Shown: positions 1-7,262 of the stretch, piece by piece
Layout: every line of letters begins with the position of its first letter
How positions within the stretch are numbered: the stretch's first letter is position 1
Assembly (NCBI GenBank): GCA_018817865.1
Contig: JAHITG010000361.1
Span: 1-13,015, forward strand
Direction: 5' to 3'
From: Spirochaetota bacterium
Lineage (GTDB): Bacteria > Spirochaetota > JAHITG01
Length of the DNA stretch: 13,015 bases
Translations under genes and position numbers: made by a program
Notes under the pieces: generated by a model
The model's database searches: none
Seen by the model: only the letters and a program-made list of their open reading frames with translations
What the model was told of the DNA's origin: nothing

Positions 1-1
1 A

Positions 2-364
2 CCTAATACATTCGAAAAAAAAATCGTTCTCTATACAAACAAAGTATTAAATGCAGTCAAAAGAATATCAACAATGGCCAGTGAAAAACAGACTTCGAAG
101 GTTATTTTAAAGTTCACTAAAAACCATATTGATATTATCGCCAATGATCCTGAGATCGGTGATGCAAAAGAGGAAATAGATATTTCTTATGACCTGGATG
201 AATTTGAGATCGCTTTTTCCAGTGAATTTTTACTGGATGCTTTAAAGTCCATAGATACAGAGAAGATCATTGCATCGCTTAATAATAACACAAGTGCGGT
301 TCTAATAAAAGAAGAGAATAATGATGACTATACCTGTCTCATTATGCCTATTAGAATATCATAA
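2..364 (+). CDS. dnaN: DNA polymerase III sliding clamp beta, C-terminal part (5' truncated by window)
   Basis: The frame is open from base 2, so the gene enters from the left and the ATG at 74 is internal. About 120 residues are visible. They match the third domain of the bacterial beta clamp: an early KRISTMA segment (in other clamps, the R(v/i)s.la segment), a FLLDALKSI segment near the end, and the terminal LIMPIRIS, equivalent to the usual YL.MPMRL clamp C-terminus. The clamp encircles DNA and tethers the replicative polymerase and repair enzymes. The stop TAA (362-364) directly abuts the recF ATG at 365, so the two genes are very likely co-transcribed and translationally coupled. Family and context (recF and dciA follow) make this secure; only the N-terminal two thirds are missing. 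Confidence 0.96.
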   Translation, partial: PNTFEKKIVLYTNKVLNAVKRISTMASEKQTSKVILKFTKNHIDIIANDPEIGDAKEEIDISYDLDEFEIAFSSEFLLDALKSIDTEKIIASLNNNTSAVLIKEENNDDYTCLIMPIRIS

Positions 365-1466
365 ATGTGGATACAGCATTTATCACTTCATTATTTTAGA
401 AATCTGATCAATAATGAGTTTAAATTCAATAATAAAAAGATCATTATTTCAGGTAAAAATGGAACCGGAAAAACATCCATTTTAGAGGCGATCTATCTTT
501 TATCCCTCGGAAGGTCATTCAGAGCAAAAAAGGATTCAAATTTAATCCATTATAACAGCGCTGCCGGGAATGTAGCAGGAAATTTTGTACTTCAGGATAA
601 AGAAAAGATCGATATACATTTACACATCTCCAATAAAAAAATATTTACAATCAATAATAAGAGTATTAAGAGATTATCTCAACTGATCGGTATAGTCAAT
701 ACTATCCTGTTTATGGATAAGGATATTGATATCATTGAAAGAGCCCCAGAGTTGAGAAGAAAATTTATTGATATTATTTTTTCACGGGTCGATAGAAAAT
801 ACCTGTCCACACTGATCAAATATTATAAAACTCTTGAGGAGAGGAACTCATTTTTAAGGGCTTCAATACAGGATCAAACCCTTCTTGAGTCTTTGAATTC
901 AAGCCTTATCAGGTATGGAACCGAGATCATCTGTCTGAGAATGAATTATTTAAAACAATTTTTAATAATATTAAAAGGATTGATAAAAAGCTATGATATT
1001 TCTATATACGGAGACATTACAGTTAAATATCATACAGACCTTTTTGATATAGATCAGGATACTCCGGATGGGGAAAAAGACAGGGATTTGATAAAAAAAG
1101 AAATTTGCTAAAAAATTAGAACGGACATCTAAAAAGGAGAAAGATCTGAAATTTACTTTATGCGGACCCCATCGGGATGATCTCTTATTTTTCAGGGATC
1201 ACAAATATAAACTGCCGGAGTATTCATCGGCTGGAGAACGAAGGCTTCTTGCGATCCTGTTAAGGATCACAGAGGCTGCCTTTGTATATCAGTATAAAAA
1301 TGAGAAACCCATTTTATTACTTGATGACATATTACTGGAGCTGGATAAGCCGAACAGTGAGTTACTCATGAAGTATATTAATGGTTCTGAAAATCAGTTT
1401 TTTATCACTACCACGGATGAATCCGATTATAATATGGTATCAGACTTTGATCTGGTAAAGCTATGA
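365..1466 (+). CDS. recF: DNA replication/repair protein RecF, interrupted by a one-base frameshift at an A7 tract
   Basis: RecF is an SMC-like ATPase that helps load RecA at single-strand gaps. The first 248 codons (to the TAA at 1109-1111) carry the N-terminal MWIQHLSLHYFRNL and the Walker A GKNGTGKTSILEAI (about residues 30-43). The rest lies in the next frame from about 1098 to the TGA at 1464-1466. It encodes the RecF signature GPHRDDL, an SSAGERR segment at the ABC-signature position, and Walker B LLLDDILLELD. The crossover must fall between the out-of-frame TAA at 1092-1094 and 1111, a span that contains seven A's (1093-1099). Removing one A restores a continuous protein of about 366 residues, the normal RecF length. 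So this is one gene with an indel: a sequencing error, a real mutation, or a site of polymerase slippage. It ends in an ATGA overlap with the next gene. Confidence 0.93.
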
Positions 1467-1756
1467 GCAGACAGGACAGGATAAAAAAGATAGACCAGGT
1501 ATTAGATGAGCTTATTAAGAATAAAAAATGGGAAAAGAACTTAGCCCTGGAAAAATTAAAAGAAGAATGGAAAATAGTAGTCGGGAAAAAAGCTGCAGAT
1601 AACTCGAAACCACTTTATATAAAGAATAAAAGACTTTTTATTGAAGTCTCATCTCCGATCTGGTCAAATGAACTTAATTATACCAGGAATAAGATCATAA
1701 AAAAGATCAATGAGTATTATGATATTCAGATCATTGAGGATATTTTTTTAGCATAA
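1463..1756 (+). CDS. dciA: DUF721 / DciA-family replicative helicase loader
   Basis: This 97-residue protein overlaps the recF stop by 4 nt (ATGA), which suggests translational coupling. It shows the DUF721 pattern: a helical N-terminus, W..VVG..AA..S.P (about 36-50), a strand of alternating hydrophobics (LFIEVSSPIWSNEL, about 58-71) and a closing INEYYD segment. DUF721 proteins have been named DciA and are the ancestral bacterial operator/loader of the replicative helicase DnaB in organisms without DnaC or DnaI. The position after dnaN-recF is the classic one. The protein is short, but DUF721 domains of about 90-110 residues are common. Function is inferred from family and neighbourhood. gyrB, often next in this cluster, does not follow here. 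Confidence 0.85.
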   Translation: MSRQDRIKKIDQVLDELIKNKKWEKNLALEKLKEEWKIVVGKKAADNSKPLYIKNKRLFIEVSSPIWSNELNYTRNKIIKKINEYYDIQIIEDIFLA

Positions 1757-1791
1757 AAAAATAGGGGATTTATGGCTGTTAAAAAAAATTC

Positions 1792-1819
1792 TTGACTATA
1801 GAATAAAAATTTATAAGAT
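1792..1819 (+). promoter_or_regulatory. Candidate sigma-70-type promoter for tRNA-Lys
   Basis: TTGACT (1792-1797) is followed after 16 nt by TAAGAT (1814-1819); an alternative -10, TATAAG, begins at 1812. The predicted start near 1826 lies about 16 nt before the tRNA. No gene other than the tRNA lies close downstream. Confidence 0.55.
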
Positions 1820-1841
1820 ATTAAACACTTTATTAAAAAAG

Positions 1842-1915
1842 GGGCCGCTAGCTCAATTGGTTAGAGCAACGGACTCTTAATCCGTAGGTTCGGGGTTCGA
1901 TTCCCTGGCGGCTCA
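1842..1915 (+). tRNA. tRNA-Lys (anticodon CUU)
   Basis: The cloverleaf folds completely. The acceptor is GGGCCGC (1842-1848) with GCGGCTC (1908-1914), including one G-U pair. The D arm is GCTC/GAGC. The anticodon stem is ACGGA/TCCGT around the loop CTCTTAA, putting CTT at 1876-1878. The T arm is CGGGG/CCCTG with the loop TTCGATT. The discriminator base is A1915, as expected for lysine. No CCA is encoded, so CCA must be added enzymatically. A T-rich run (ATTTTTTTT, from about 1915) follows at once and could end transcription. Confidence 0.96.
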
Positions 1916-2057
1916 TATTTTTTTAAAGTATTAAAGGACTGATAAGCAGGATTGTACTATATTGAGTACTATAGCATGATTTCAGTACTAAAGCAGGGGG
2001 TTCAAATTTTATTCACTCACCTTTATTAAACTGCCGGATTATTTAAATACGGGGTCA

Positions 2058-2063
2058 TATAAT
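2058..2063 (+). promoter_or_regulatory. Candidate -10 box for the STAS gene pair
   Basis: A perfect TATAAT lies 31 nt before the ATG at 2095. No good -35 is seen at the right distance, so an activator or another sigma factor may help. The stretch upstream (1954-1990) carries three GTACTA motifs that could be a regulator site. Confidence 0.4.
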
Positions 2064-2094
2064 GGGATAGACAGGAATAAGAGGAGAAGCAATT

Positions 2095-2430
2095 ATGAAG
2101 ATCACATCAAGTACAAAAGGTAAGAATTATATTGTAAAGATGGAAGGGGGATATGATATAACTGCATTTAAGAACCTTGAACTCTTAAAATCCACTATCT
2201 CAAATGCCCTTAAATCTGACTCTGAGCGGTTGATCCTTGATATTCAGCACCTTTATTATTTAAATGCTGCTGTGATAGGTATTTTTTTAGGTGCCTTCAC
2301 TGAAGCAAATTCCCGTGGAAGAGAGTTTTTTCTTTGTAATGTCCCGGAAAAGATCAAAAGGATCCTTGACCTTACAAACATGCAGAAGGTCATAAAATAC
2401 TGTGATAATGATAATGACATTCTGCATTAA
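2095..2430 (+). CDS. STAS-domain protein, degenerate anti-sigma-factor-antagonist type
   Basis: This 111-residue single-domain protein has the SpoIIAA/RsbV layout: N-terminal strands, a hydrophobic LILDI strand (46-50), the phosphorylation loop, an amphipathic helix and a FFLCNVPEKIKRILDLTN segment. The start ATG is set by GAGGAG at 2081-2086. In the loop, where active antagonists read DSSG(I/L)G, this protein reads N57-A58-A59-V60-I61-G62. Both the acidic residue and the phosphorylatable serine (Ser58 in SpoIIAA) are therefore missing. It cannot be switched off by serine phosphorylation in the usual way, so it may be a constitutive partner, a scaffold or a domain with another ligand. A canonical STAS protein follows 65 nt downstream, probably in one transcript. 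No anti-sigma kinase or PP2C phosphatase is in the window. Confidence 0.8.
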   Translation: MKITSSTKGKNYIVKMEGGYDITAFKNLELLKSTISNALKSDSERLILDIQHLYYLNAAVIGIFLGAFTEANSRGREFFLCNVPEKIKRILDLTNMQKVIKYCDNDNDILH

Positions 2431-2483
2431 ATACTTTTTAAATAGTAAAGGATCATAATAATTTTATAAAAACCGTATAGGTG

Positions 2484-2488
2484 AGGAG
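2484..2488 (+). promoter_or_regulatory. Ribosome binding site deciding the start of the second STAS gene
   Basis: AGGAG lies 7 nt before the ATG at 2496. The upstream in-frame GTG at 2481 would overlap this site, so 2496 is the better start. Confidence 0.75.
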
Positions 2489-2495
2489 TGATAGA

Positions 2496-2828
2496 ATGCC
2501 ACCAGTGGCTTTAAAAAAGAATACATGTATCATTGTAGGATTAAAAGGGGATATTGATATTCAAAACAAACTGAACATAATGAACCTGAAACGGATCCTG
2601 TCAAAAGCTCTCCGAAAAAAGACAAAGCAGCTTATTATTAATATGGAACAGGTCACCTATATTGATTCTTCCGGGATTGGGACTCTTATCATGGCAGTAA
2701 AAAAGATCTATCAGCAGGGAGGAGAGTTTTATCTGTATAAAGTACCGGACTATGTTATGCAGATATTTGTGCTTACAAAAATATACGGTATTTTTAATTA
2801 CTGCAATAAACTTACCGGTTTTTATTAA
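2496..2828 (+). CDS. STAS-domain anti-sigma factor antagonist, canonical phosphorylation site
   Basis: This 110-residue SpoIIAA/RsbV-like protein carries IINMEQVTYIDSSGIGTL with D57-S58-S59-G60-I61-G62, the intact motif in which the first serine is phosphorylated by an anti-sigma kinase of the RsbW/SpoIIAB type. In known systems the unphosphorylated form binds the anti-sigma factor and frees a sigma factor. Other spirochaete-type STAS proteins work in partner-switching or chemotaxis-linked pathways, so the target here is open. The start at 2496 was chosen from the AGGAG spacing. Its stop codon lies inside the 18-bp inverted repeat shared with the convergent GT9 gene. Paired with the upstream serine-less STAS protein it could form a two-antagonist module. 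Confidence 0.87.
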   Translation: MPPVALKKNTCIIVGLKGDIDIQNKLNIMNLKRILSKALRKKTKQLIINMEQVTYIDSSGIGTLIMAVKKIYQQGGEFYLYKVPDYVMQIFVLTKIYGIFNYCNKLTGFY

Positions 2829-2861
2829 TTCTATTAAGAAAATTTAATAGAATTAATAAAA
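2820..2861. terminator. AT-only perfect inverted repeat between convergent genes, candidate bidirectional terminator
   Basis: Arms 2820-2837 and 2844-2861 pair perfectly over 18 bp around a 6-nt loop (GAAAAT); only one pair is G-C. Both stop codons lie in the left arm: STAS TAA at 2826-2828, and the GT9 TAA as TTA at 2834-2836. T-rich tracts exist on both strands. The position and symmetry suit a bidirectional terminator, but the stem is far weaker per base pair than a typical GC-rich one. Confidence 0.6.
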
Positions 2862-3862
2862 TTCAATACTGCATCGAATTGTACGGTGCCAAAGCAGTTA
2901 TAATCGGCACATTTTCGGTTCTTACACTTCCATCTATATTTACACTGAACATCCGGTTGAATTACCAGTCTTTTTCCCCAATAGGGCCCCCAGCGTACGG
3001 GAGAATGAATAAAGACAGGAGAAAAGAAAGAGACTACCGGTATCCGTAAAGCAGAAGCGATATGCATGGGGCCAGTGCTGTTTGATATAAAGAAATCCAT
3101 CTTTGAGATAAGGGCGATCAGATCGGGTAATGTCAAATTCAGAGGCATGGGATAAAGTGAAGTTTTTACATGTGTCAAGATATGATCGATTACATCTTTG
3201 TCTTTTTGACTTCCCGTTAATACGATCTTCGCATTTTTGTATTTTTTTTGAAGAAGTTGTATCAGCTCAATATATTTATTCTTAGGAAGATTGATAGAGG
3301 AATCACCGCTTCCCGGATGAATACCAATCAATAATTTATTGGTCAATCTCCTTTTCCGGAGCATTTTTTCGATAAAGAGGACTTCTTTCCTGACAGGATT
3401 CAATTTTACTGAAGCCCCGGCAAGGTTTACAGGGACGGATAACAGATTCAATAATTCAAGATTATATTCAAGCTGATGTTTTTTATTCCTGGAACGATGC
3501 TGGATCAAGACCTTTGAAAAGAGAAATTGATACCATTTCCAGCCGTATGAATATCTTTCCTGAATTTCAGCCTTTTTCACTATTTTTGCTATAGTATAGT
3601 CCGGGTGGAGTAAAAGGGCTGTATCAAAATCCCTGTTTTTTATGATCGTATATAAATTTTGGAAATCGTTTTTTGACTTTAAAGTTACAAAGGAGATAAT
3701 ATCATCCACATAAGGAAAATTATTAAAGAGATGTTCTGTATAGGAGTTAACCAAAGCTGTGATCCTGATCCGTTTATCAAACTTTTTAATCGACTTAAAG
3801 ACAGGTAAACTTAAAATAACATCTCCGATCCTGTCTGTTTCCGCAATTAATATATTTTTCAT
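2834..3862 (-). CDS. Glycosyltransferase family 9 (ADP-heptose:LPS heptosyltransferase-like)
   Basis: This 342-residue protein starts at the ATG 3862-3860, giving MKNILIAETDRIGDVILSLP, the standard GT9 opening in which the Asp of RIGD (D14) is the presumed catalytic base. Later come GIHPGSG (about 180-186), the sugar-nucleotide segment with TGS..D (217-221), and NSTGPMHIAS (261-270) followed by PVVSFFSP. GT9 enzymes use two Rossmann domains to transfer ADP-heptose or similar sugars to lipopolysaccharide core or other glycans at the cytoplasmic membrane face. The C-terminus carries four cysteines (307, 313, 318, 323), as in many family members. A TTG start 23 codons upstream (3931) is possible, but the extension lacks family residues. 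The gene converges on the STAS pair and diverges from GH31; the exact donor and acceptor cannot be read from the sequence. Confidence 0.87.
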   Translation of the reverse strand: MKNILIAETDRIGDVILSLPVFKSIKKFDKRIRITALVNSYTEHLFNNFPYVDDIISFVTLKSKNDFQNLYTIIKNRDFDTALLLHPDYTIAKIVKKAEIQERYSYGWKWYQFLFSKVLIQHRSRNKKHQLEYNLELLNLLSVPVNLAGASVKLNPVRKEVLFIEKMLRKRRLTNKLLIGIHPGSGDSSINLPKNKYIELIQLLQKKYKNAKIVLTGSQKDKDVIDHILTHVKTSLYPMPLNLTLPDLIALISKMDFFISNSTGPMHIASALRIPVVSFFSPVFIHSPVRWGPYWGKRLVIQPDVQCKYRWKCKNRKCADYNCFGTVQFDAVLNFINSIKFS

Positions 3863-3915
3863 GGTTTTATAAAATAAGATTTTTTGAAAAGAAATCAAGG
3901 AATTTTTATTTTTAA

Positions 3916-3943
3916 TTGACTCGCAAATCAAACTCTTTATTTT
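3916..3943 (+). promoter_or_regulatory. Candidate promoter for the GH31 gene
   Basis: TTGACT (3916-3921), a 16-nt spacer, then TATTTT (3938-3943). The predicted start is near 3950, about 17 nt before the GH31 ATG. It lies in the 104-nt space between divergent genes. The region before the ATG lacks a strong Shine-Dalgarno motif. Confidence 0.45.
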
Positions 3944-3966
3944 AGGAATAAGGCAGTATCCTTAAC

Positions 3967-6195
3967 ATGAAGAAAAAGGTCATTCAATTTAAAAATGCAA
4001 GATTCACCCTGCTATCTGATTTTACATATAAAGCAGAATATTCTTCAGATGGTCGTTTTATAAATAAAGAGCTTTTTATTACTGACCTACACGAAGATCA
4101 GCCGTACAATACACCAGCACGATGTAAGGTTGTAAAAAAAGATGATTTATTGACCATAGAGACGGATAAACTTGTGATCCGTTATAAAGCAGAAAAAAAC
4201 GGTTTCTCAAGAAAAAATCTGCATGTTCTGTATACCTGTAATAAAAGAAGGGTAAAATGGGTATATGGACAAAAAGACAGGAAGAATCTGGGAGGAACTA
4301 CTCTTGATCTTTTTAAATATCCGAAGATCAGGGGAAGGAGATTATCTCAGGGGGTATTAAGCAGAAGCGGTTATTTTACTTATTATGATGATACGTTTAT
4401 ATTCAGTGATAAAGAGAAGAAGTGGGCTGAATATGAAAGAAGAGAGGGATATAACCTCTTTTTTTTTATCGGATATGGCGATGATTTTAAAGCCGGATTA
4501 AAGGAGTTTTCCATTGTTTTTGGAAAAGCGGTCCTGCCTCCGTTATGGGCTTTCGGTCTCTGGTATTCACGATACTGGGCTTATCACCAGGATGAATTAA
4601 TAAAGCTGGCGGAAAAATACCGCAGTCTCCATATTCCATTGGATGTCATGGTTGTTGATACTGACTGGCGTAAGAATATCTGGAGGGGATATCAATGGTC
4701 TGATAAATATTTTCCTGACCCAAAGGTTTTTATTAAGGTCATGAAAAAGATGAAGATCAAATTGACCTTAAATGATCATCCCGGCTATAATGAATCAGAA
4801 TTTTTACCACAGGACGAACCTTCCTATAAACCAATTATTAAAATTCTAAACCTGGAGAAAGGAACGAAATGGCGTGTGAACTGGAGAAGAAAAGAGGAAG
4901 TAAAGGCTTTCTGTAATATTTTATTAAAACCAAAATTAAAGGAGGGGATCGATTTCTGGTGGATTGACGGCTGGGGAGCGGAAGGGTTCAGCCGGAATGA
5001 AAAGTTCTTTTTAAAAAAAAGGAATGCTGATAGAATGGGGCTGGGTATAGAGGGGTATTACGGATTAAATCCCCAATTATGGCTGAATCATTTTTATTAT
5101 GAGACGATCAGAGAGGCTCATAATAAAAGGCCGCTTCTGTTAACACGATGGGGCGGATATGGTTCCCAGCGTTATCCCGTATGGTTCTCCGGAGATACCT
5201 GTTCAACGTTTAAGACGCTGGCGTATCAGGTCTATTTTACTTATACGGCCGGAAATGTTCTGACCAATTACTGGTCCCATGACCTGGGCGGATTTTTAGG
5301 AAAGAGCATATCAAAGGAACTGTATATCCGATGGATACAGTTTGGAGCTTTTTCACCGATCATGAGGACCCATAGTGATCACGGGATCCGCGAGCCATGG
5401 GGATTCGATAAGCAGGCCACTGATGTTTTTAAAAAATATGTAAGGCTCCGGTACAGGCTTATTCCTTATTTTTATCAATATGCTTATATCAGTTATGAGA
5501 AGGGACTTCCTCTTATAAGGGGATTGTACCATAATTATCCCGAATACAGAGAATATAAAAAATTCAGAGAACAGTACTTCATCGGAGATGATATTCTGGT
5601 TGCTCCCGTTGTCAGAAAAATGAGAGGAAGACGAATAATAAAAAAGAGGGTTTTTTTCCCTGAAGGAGAATGGCTTGGTATAGAAGATGGATTCATGACT
5701 ATGGGACCTGCCAAAGCAGTGGTCCGTACTCCTCTGGAACGGATCCCCTTTTTTATCAGAAAAAATTCCATCATCCCTGTGAATGATGATGCCCTTTTTA
5801 TTGACGATAAACCGCGGAAGAACCTTCGGTTTGAGATCTTTGACCCTTCTTATATTCAATACAGTTATTATGAGGATGACGGTATCTCGGAAGAGTACCG
5901 AAAAGGCCATTTTTTACAGATCCCGTTAAATATAAAAAGGGATTCACAATATATCACGATCAGGATCGGGAAGCGAAAAGGGAGATATAAAGGAATGAAA
6001 CAGAAGAGAAAAATATTGCTTGCGTTTCATTTTACAGGAGATATTATGCTGCAAAAAGCCGTTTTTCAAAAACGATCTCTTAAAATGAGAAAGGCGGATA
6101 GTGTATTTGGTGAGATACGATCGATCTTTCGCAGTTATCATGTAAATTTTCCCTATAATGGAGATCCTGCAACAATTATTTTAATTATGAAATAG
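3967..6195 (+). CDS. Glycoside hydrolase family 31 (alpha-glucosidase/alpha-xylosidase-like), no signal peptide
   Basis: A 742-residue GH31 enzyme; the family hydrolyses alpha-glycosidic bonds with retention. After an N-terminal beta-sandwich (about 1-190, containing the linker VLPPLWAFGLWYSRYW) comes the (beta/alpha)8 barrel with VVDTDW (D231, D233), the nucleophile segment FWWIDGWG (D334), the acid/base segment FSGDTCST (D410), NYWSHDLGGF (H438, D439) and MRTHSDHG (R467, H469, D471). A C-terminal beta domain with an FFIRKNSIIPV segment and a YYEDDG segment follows. The nucleophile motif has Gly where many GH31 members read W.DM.E, so it belongs to a different subgroup and the substrate is unsure. 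The lack of an export signal places it in the cytoplasm. It diverges from the GT9 gene. Upstream spacing to an A/G-rich Shine-Dalgarno is poor, so the start is the most likely but not proven. Confidence 0.93.
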   Translation: MKKKVIQFKNARFTLLSDFTYKAEYSSDGRFINKELFITDLHEDQPYNTPARCKVVKKDDLLTIETDKLVIRYKAEKNGFSRKNLHVLYTCNKRRVKWVYGQKDRKNLGGTTLDLFKYPKIRGRRLSQGVLSRSGYFTYYDDTFIFSDKEKKWAEYERREGYNLFFFIGYGDDFKAGLKEFSIVFGKAVLPPLWAFGLWYSRYWAYHQDELIKLAEKYRSLHIPLDVMVVDTDWRKNIWRGYQWSDKYFPDPKVFIKVMKKMKIKLTLNDHPGYNESEFLPQDEPSYKPIIKILNLEKGTKWRVNWRRKEEVKAFCNILLKPKLKEGIDFWWIDGWGAEGFSRNEKFFLKKRNADRMGLGIEGYYGLNPQLWLNHFYYETIREAHNKRPLLLTRWGGYGSQRYPVWFSGDTCSTFKTLAYQVYFTYTAGNVLTNYWSHDLGGFLGKSISKELYIRWIQFGAFSPIMRTHSDHGIREPWGFDKQATDVFKKYVRLRYRLIPYFYQYAYISYEKGLPLIRGLYHNYPEYREYKKFREQYFIGDDILVAPVVRKMRGRRIIKKRVFFPEGEWLGIEDGFMTMGPAKAVVRTPLERIPFFIRKNSIIPVNDDALFIDDKPRKNLRFEIFDPSYIQYSYYEDDGISEEYRKGHFLQIPLNIKRDSQYITIRIGKRKGRYKGMKQKRKILLAFHFTGDIMLQKAVFQKRSLKMRKADSVFGEIRSIFRSYHVNFPYNGDPATIILIMK

Positions 6196-6229
6196 GAGAA
6201 TTTTGCCGATAGTATTAATAGTTACCGGA

Positions 6230-6235
6230 TATAAT
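6230..6235 (+). promoter_or_regulatory. Candidate -10 box before the secreted protein gene
   Basis: A perfect TATAAT lies 26 nt before the ATG at 6262. A -35 at normal spacing is not obvious, as with the STAS promoter. Read-through from GH31 (66-nt gap, no terminator seen) is an alternative. Confidence 0.35.
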
Positions 6236-6261
6236 TAAACTTTAGATAGGATGCCAGCGAA

Positions 6262-7230
6262 ATGATAAAAAAGTCATGTATTATGCTGATGATTTTGTGT
6301 ACCTGTTTTAATCTATATTCACAGGATAATCGTTTGCCAGTGAATGACCTGGAACTGAAGGCGTTTTTATCGTTAGACAGGGAACAGTACAGGATAGAAG
6401 AGGATATCTATTTAAATGTAGAAGTAATGAATACATCCGAAGATCCGGTCAGTTTTTATGTTTCACCTTACAAATTGAATAATGTCAAACTATACATACT
6501 AAATCTGCAGAACGGACTGATCCTGGATGAAAAGTATTCCAGGATACTGGAAAATAATGATTTAAAGAAGGAAAAACCGGAATTATTTGAGTATACCACA
6601 AAGACGCTTTACCCGGATGAGGTTTATAAATTCAGGATCAATCTGCCTGAATATTTTGATCTTCCAGAGCCGGGACGATATAAGGTCAAGCTGGAATTTG
6701 ACCCTTTTGCCAACAGTACATTGCCCCATAAGATCATGATCTCCAATCCGCTCTTCTTTGTATTAAAAGATTCTATTAAAGATGAAGCATTTAATAATAT
6801 GATATTAAGTTTAAAGAAGATCGAAGAGGAAAAGACATATACACCCCAGGGAACGATCGAATTTATGCTTAATGCATACCAAAAAGGGAACTGGGATGGT
6901 TATTTTTTATACCAGGACCTGAATGCGGTCATCATGCAGTATGATAAGTTCAGGGATAGGTATTTAAAAGCATCAACCGTTATGAAGCAGAAGATCATAT
7001 CTGAATTTAAAGAATGGATCATGAGCAGGCCGGAAAAAGAGATCGAGAAATACGACATATTGGATGTATACCATTCTTTAACGGATAAAAGCAGTGTGGT
7101 TAAATGCAAGGTTACATATAAAAGTCCCGCATTATTTAAAACATATATTTATAAATATAAACTTATTCAGAAGGGTGTTAAGTGGATCGTAGTTGATATC
7201 GATGTACAGACCTACTCTAAAGAAAAATAA
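6262..7230 (+). CDS. Secreted protein of unknown function, beta-sandwich plus possible NTF2-like domain
   Basis: This 322-residue protein opens with a signal peptide: Lys-Lys, a hydrophobic core IMLMILCTCFNL and a likely signal-peptidase I site after LYS-20. Two cysteines at 13 and 15 do not form a good lipobox. Residues about 28-170 look like a beta-sandwich (YRIEEDIYLNVEVMNTSEDP, then PGRYKVKLEF), the pattern of Ig-like or BsuPI-type inhibitor folds. Residues about 190-320 (TPQGTIEFMLNAYQKGNWDG and a closing WIVVDIDV) resemble an NTF2-like domain. Both fold guesses are inference from pattern. The product is probably periplasmic or exported. It heads a run of three same-strand genes with the UPF0104 protein and the metalloenzyme, though a promoter and a hairpin separate it from them. 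Confidence 0.75.
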   Translation: MIKKSCIMLMILCTCFNLYSQDNRLPVNDLELKAFLSLDREQYRIEEDIYLNVEVMNTSEDPVSFYVSPYKLNNVKLYILNLQNGLILDEKYSRILENNDLKKEKPELFEYTTKTLYPDEVYKFRINLPEYFDLPEPGRYKVKLEFDPFANSTLPHKIMISNPLFFVLKDSIKDEAFNNMILSLKKIEEEKTYTPQGTIEFMLNAYQKGNWDGYFLYQDLNAVIMQYDKFRDRYLKASTVMKQKIISEFKEWIMSRPEKEIEKYDILDVYHSLTDKSSVVKCKVTYKSPALFKTYIYKYKLIQKGVKWIVVDIDVQTYSKEK

Positions 7231-7241
7231 TATCTTACCTT

Positions 7242-7262
7242 AAGTCAAAAATTGTTTGACTT
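7242..7262. promoter_or_regulatory. 8-bp inverted repeat overlapping a -35 box: operator or weak terminator
   Basis: AAGTCAAA (7242-7249), a 5-nt loop and TTTGACTT (7255-7262) are a perfect inverted repeat. The right arm contains the TTGACT of the promoter at 7256. It lies 11 nt after a stop codon and is followed by T-rich DNA, so it could act as terminator, operator, or both. Confidence 0.45.

Noticed and set aside
1093..1100. Programmed -1 frameshifting on A AAA AAG in recF
   Set aside because: A -1 shift leads to a quick TAG and not to the RecF C-terminal frame; +1 (or one A fewer) is needed.
2481..2495. GTG start for the second STAS gene
   Set aside because: It overlaps the AGGAG site that is well spaced from the ATG at 2496.
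3863..3931. TTG start extending GT9 by 23 codons
   Set aside because: Family proteins start at the MKNILIAETDRIGD segment; the extension has no family residues and would overlap likely promoter DNA.
5353..5910. A 185-codon antisense frame inside the GH31 gene
   Set aside because: It lies opposite conserved GH31 sequence, with no ribosome binding site or recognisable protein features.
6196..6240. Small TTG-initiated frame after GH31
   Set aside because: It would encode about a dozen residues with no family support; the purines there are more likely leftover leader sequence.
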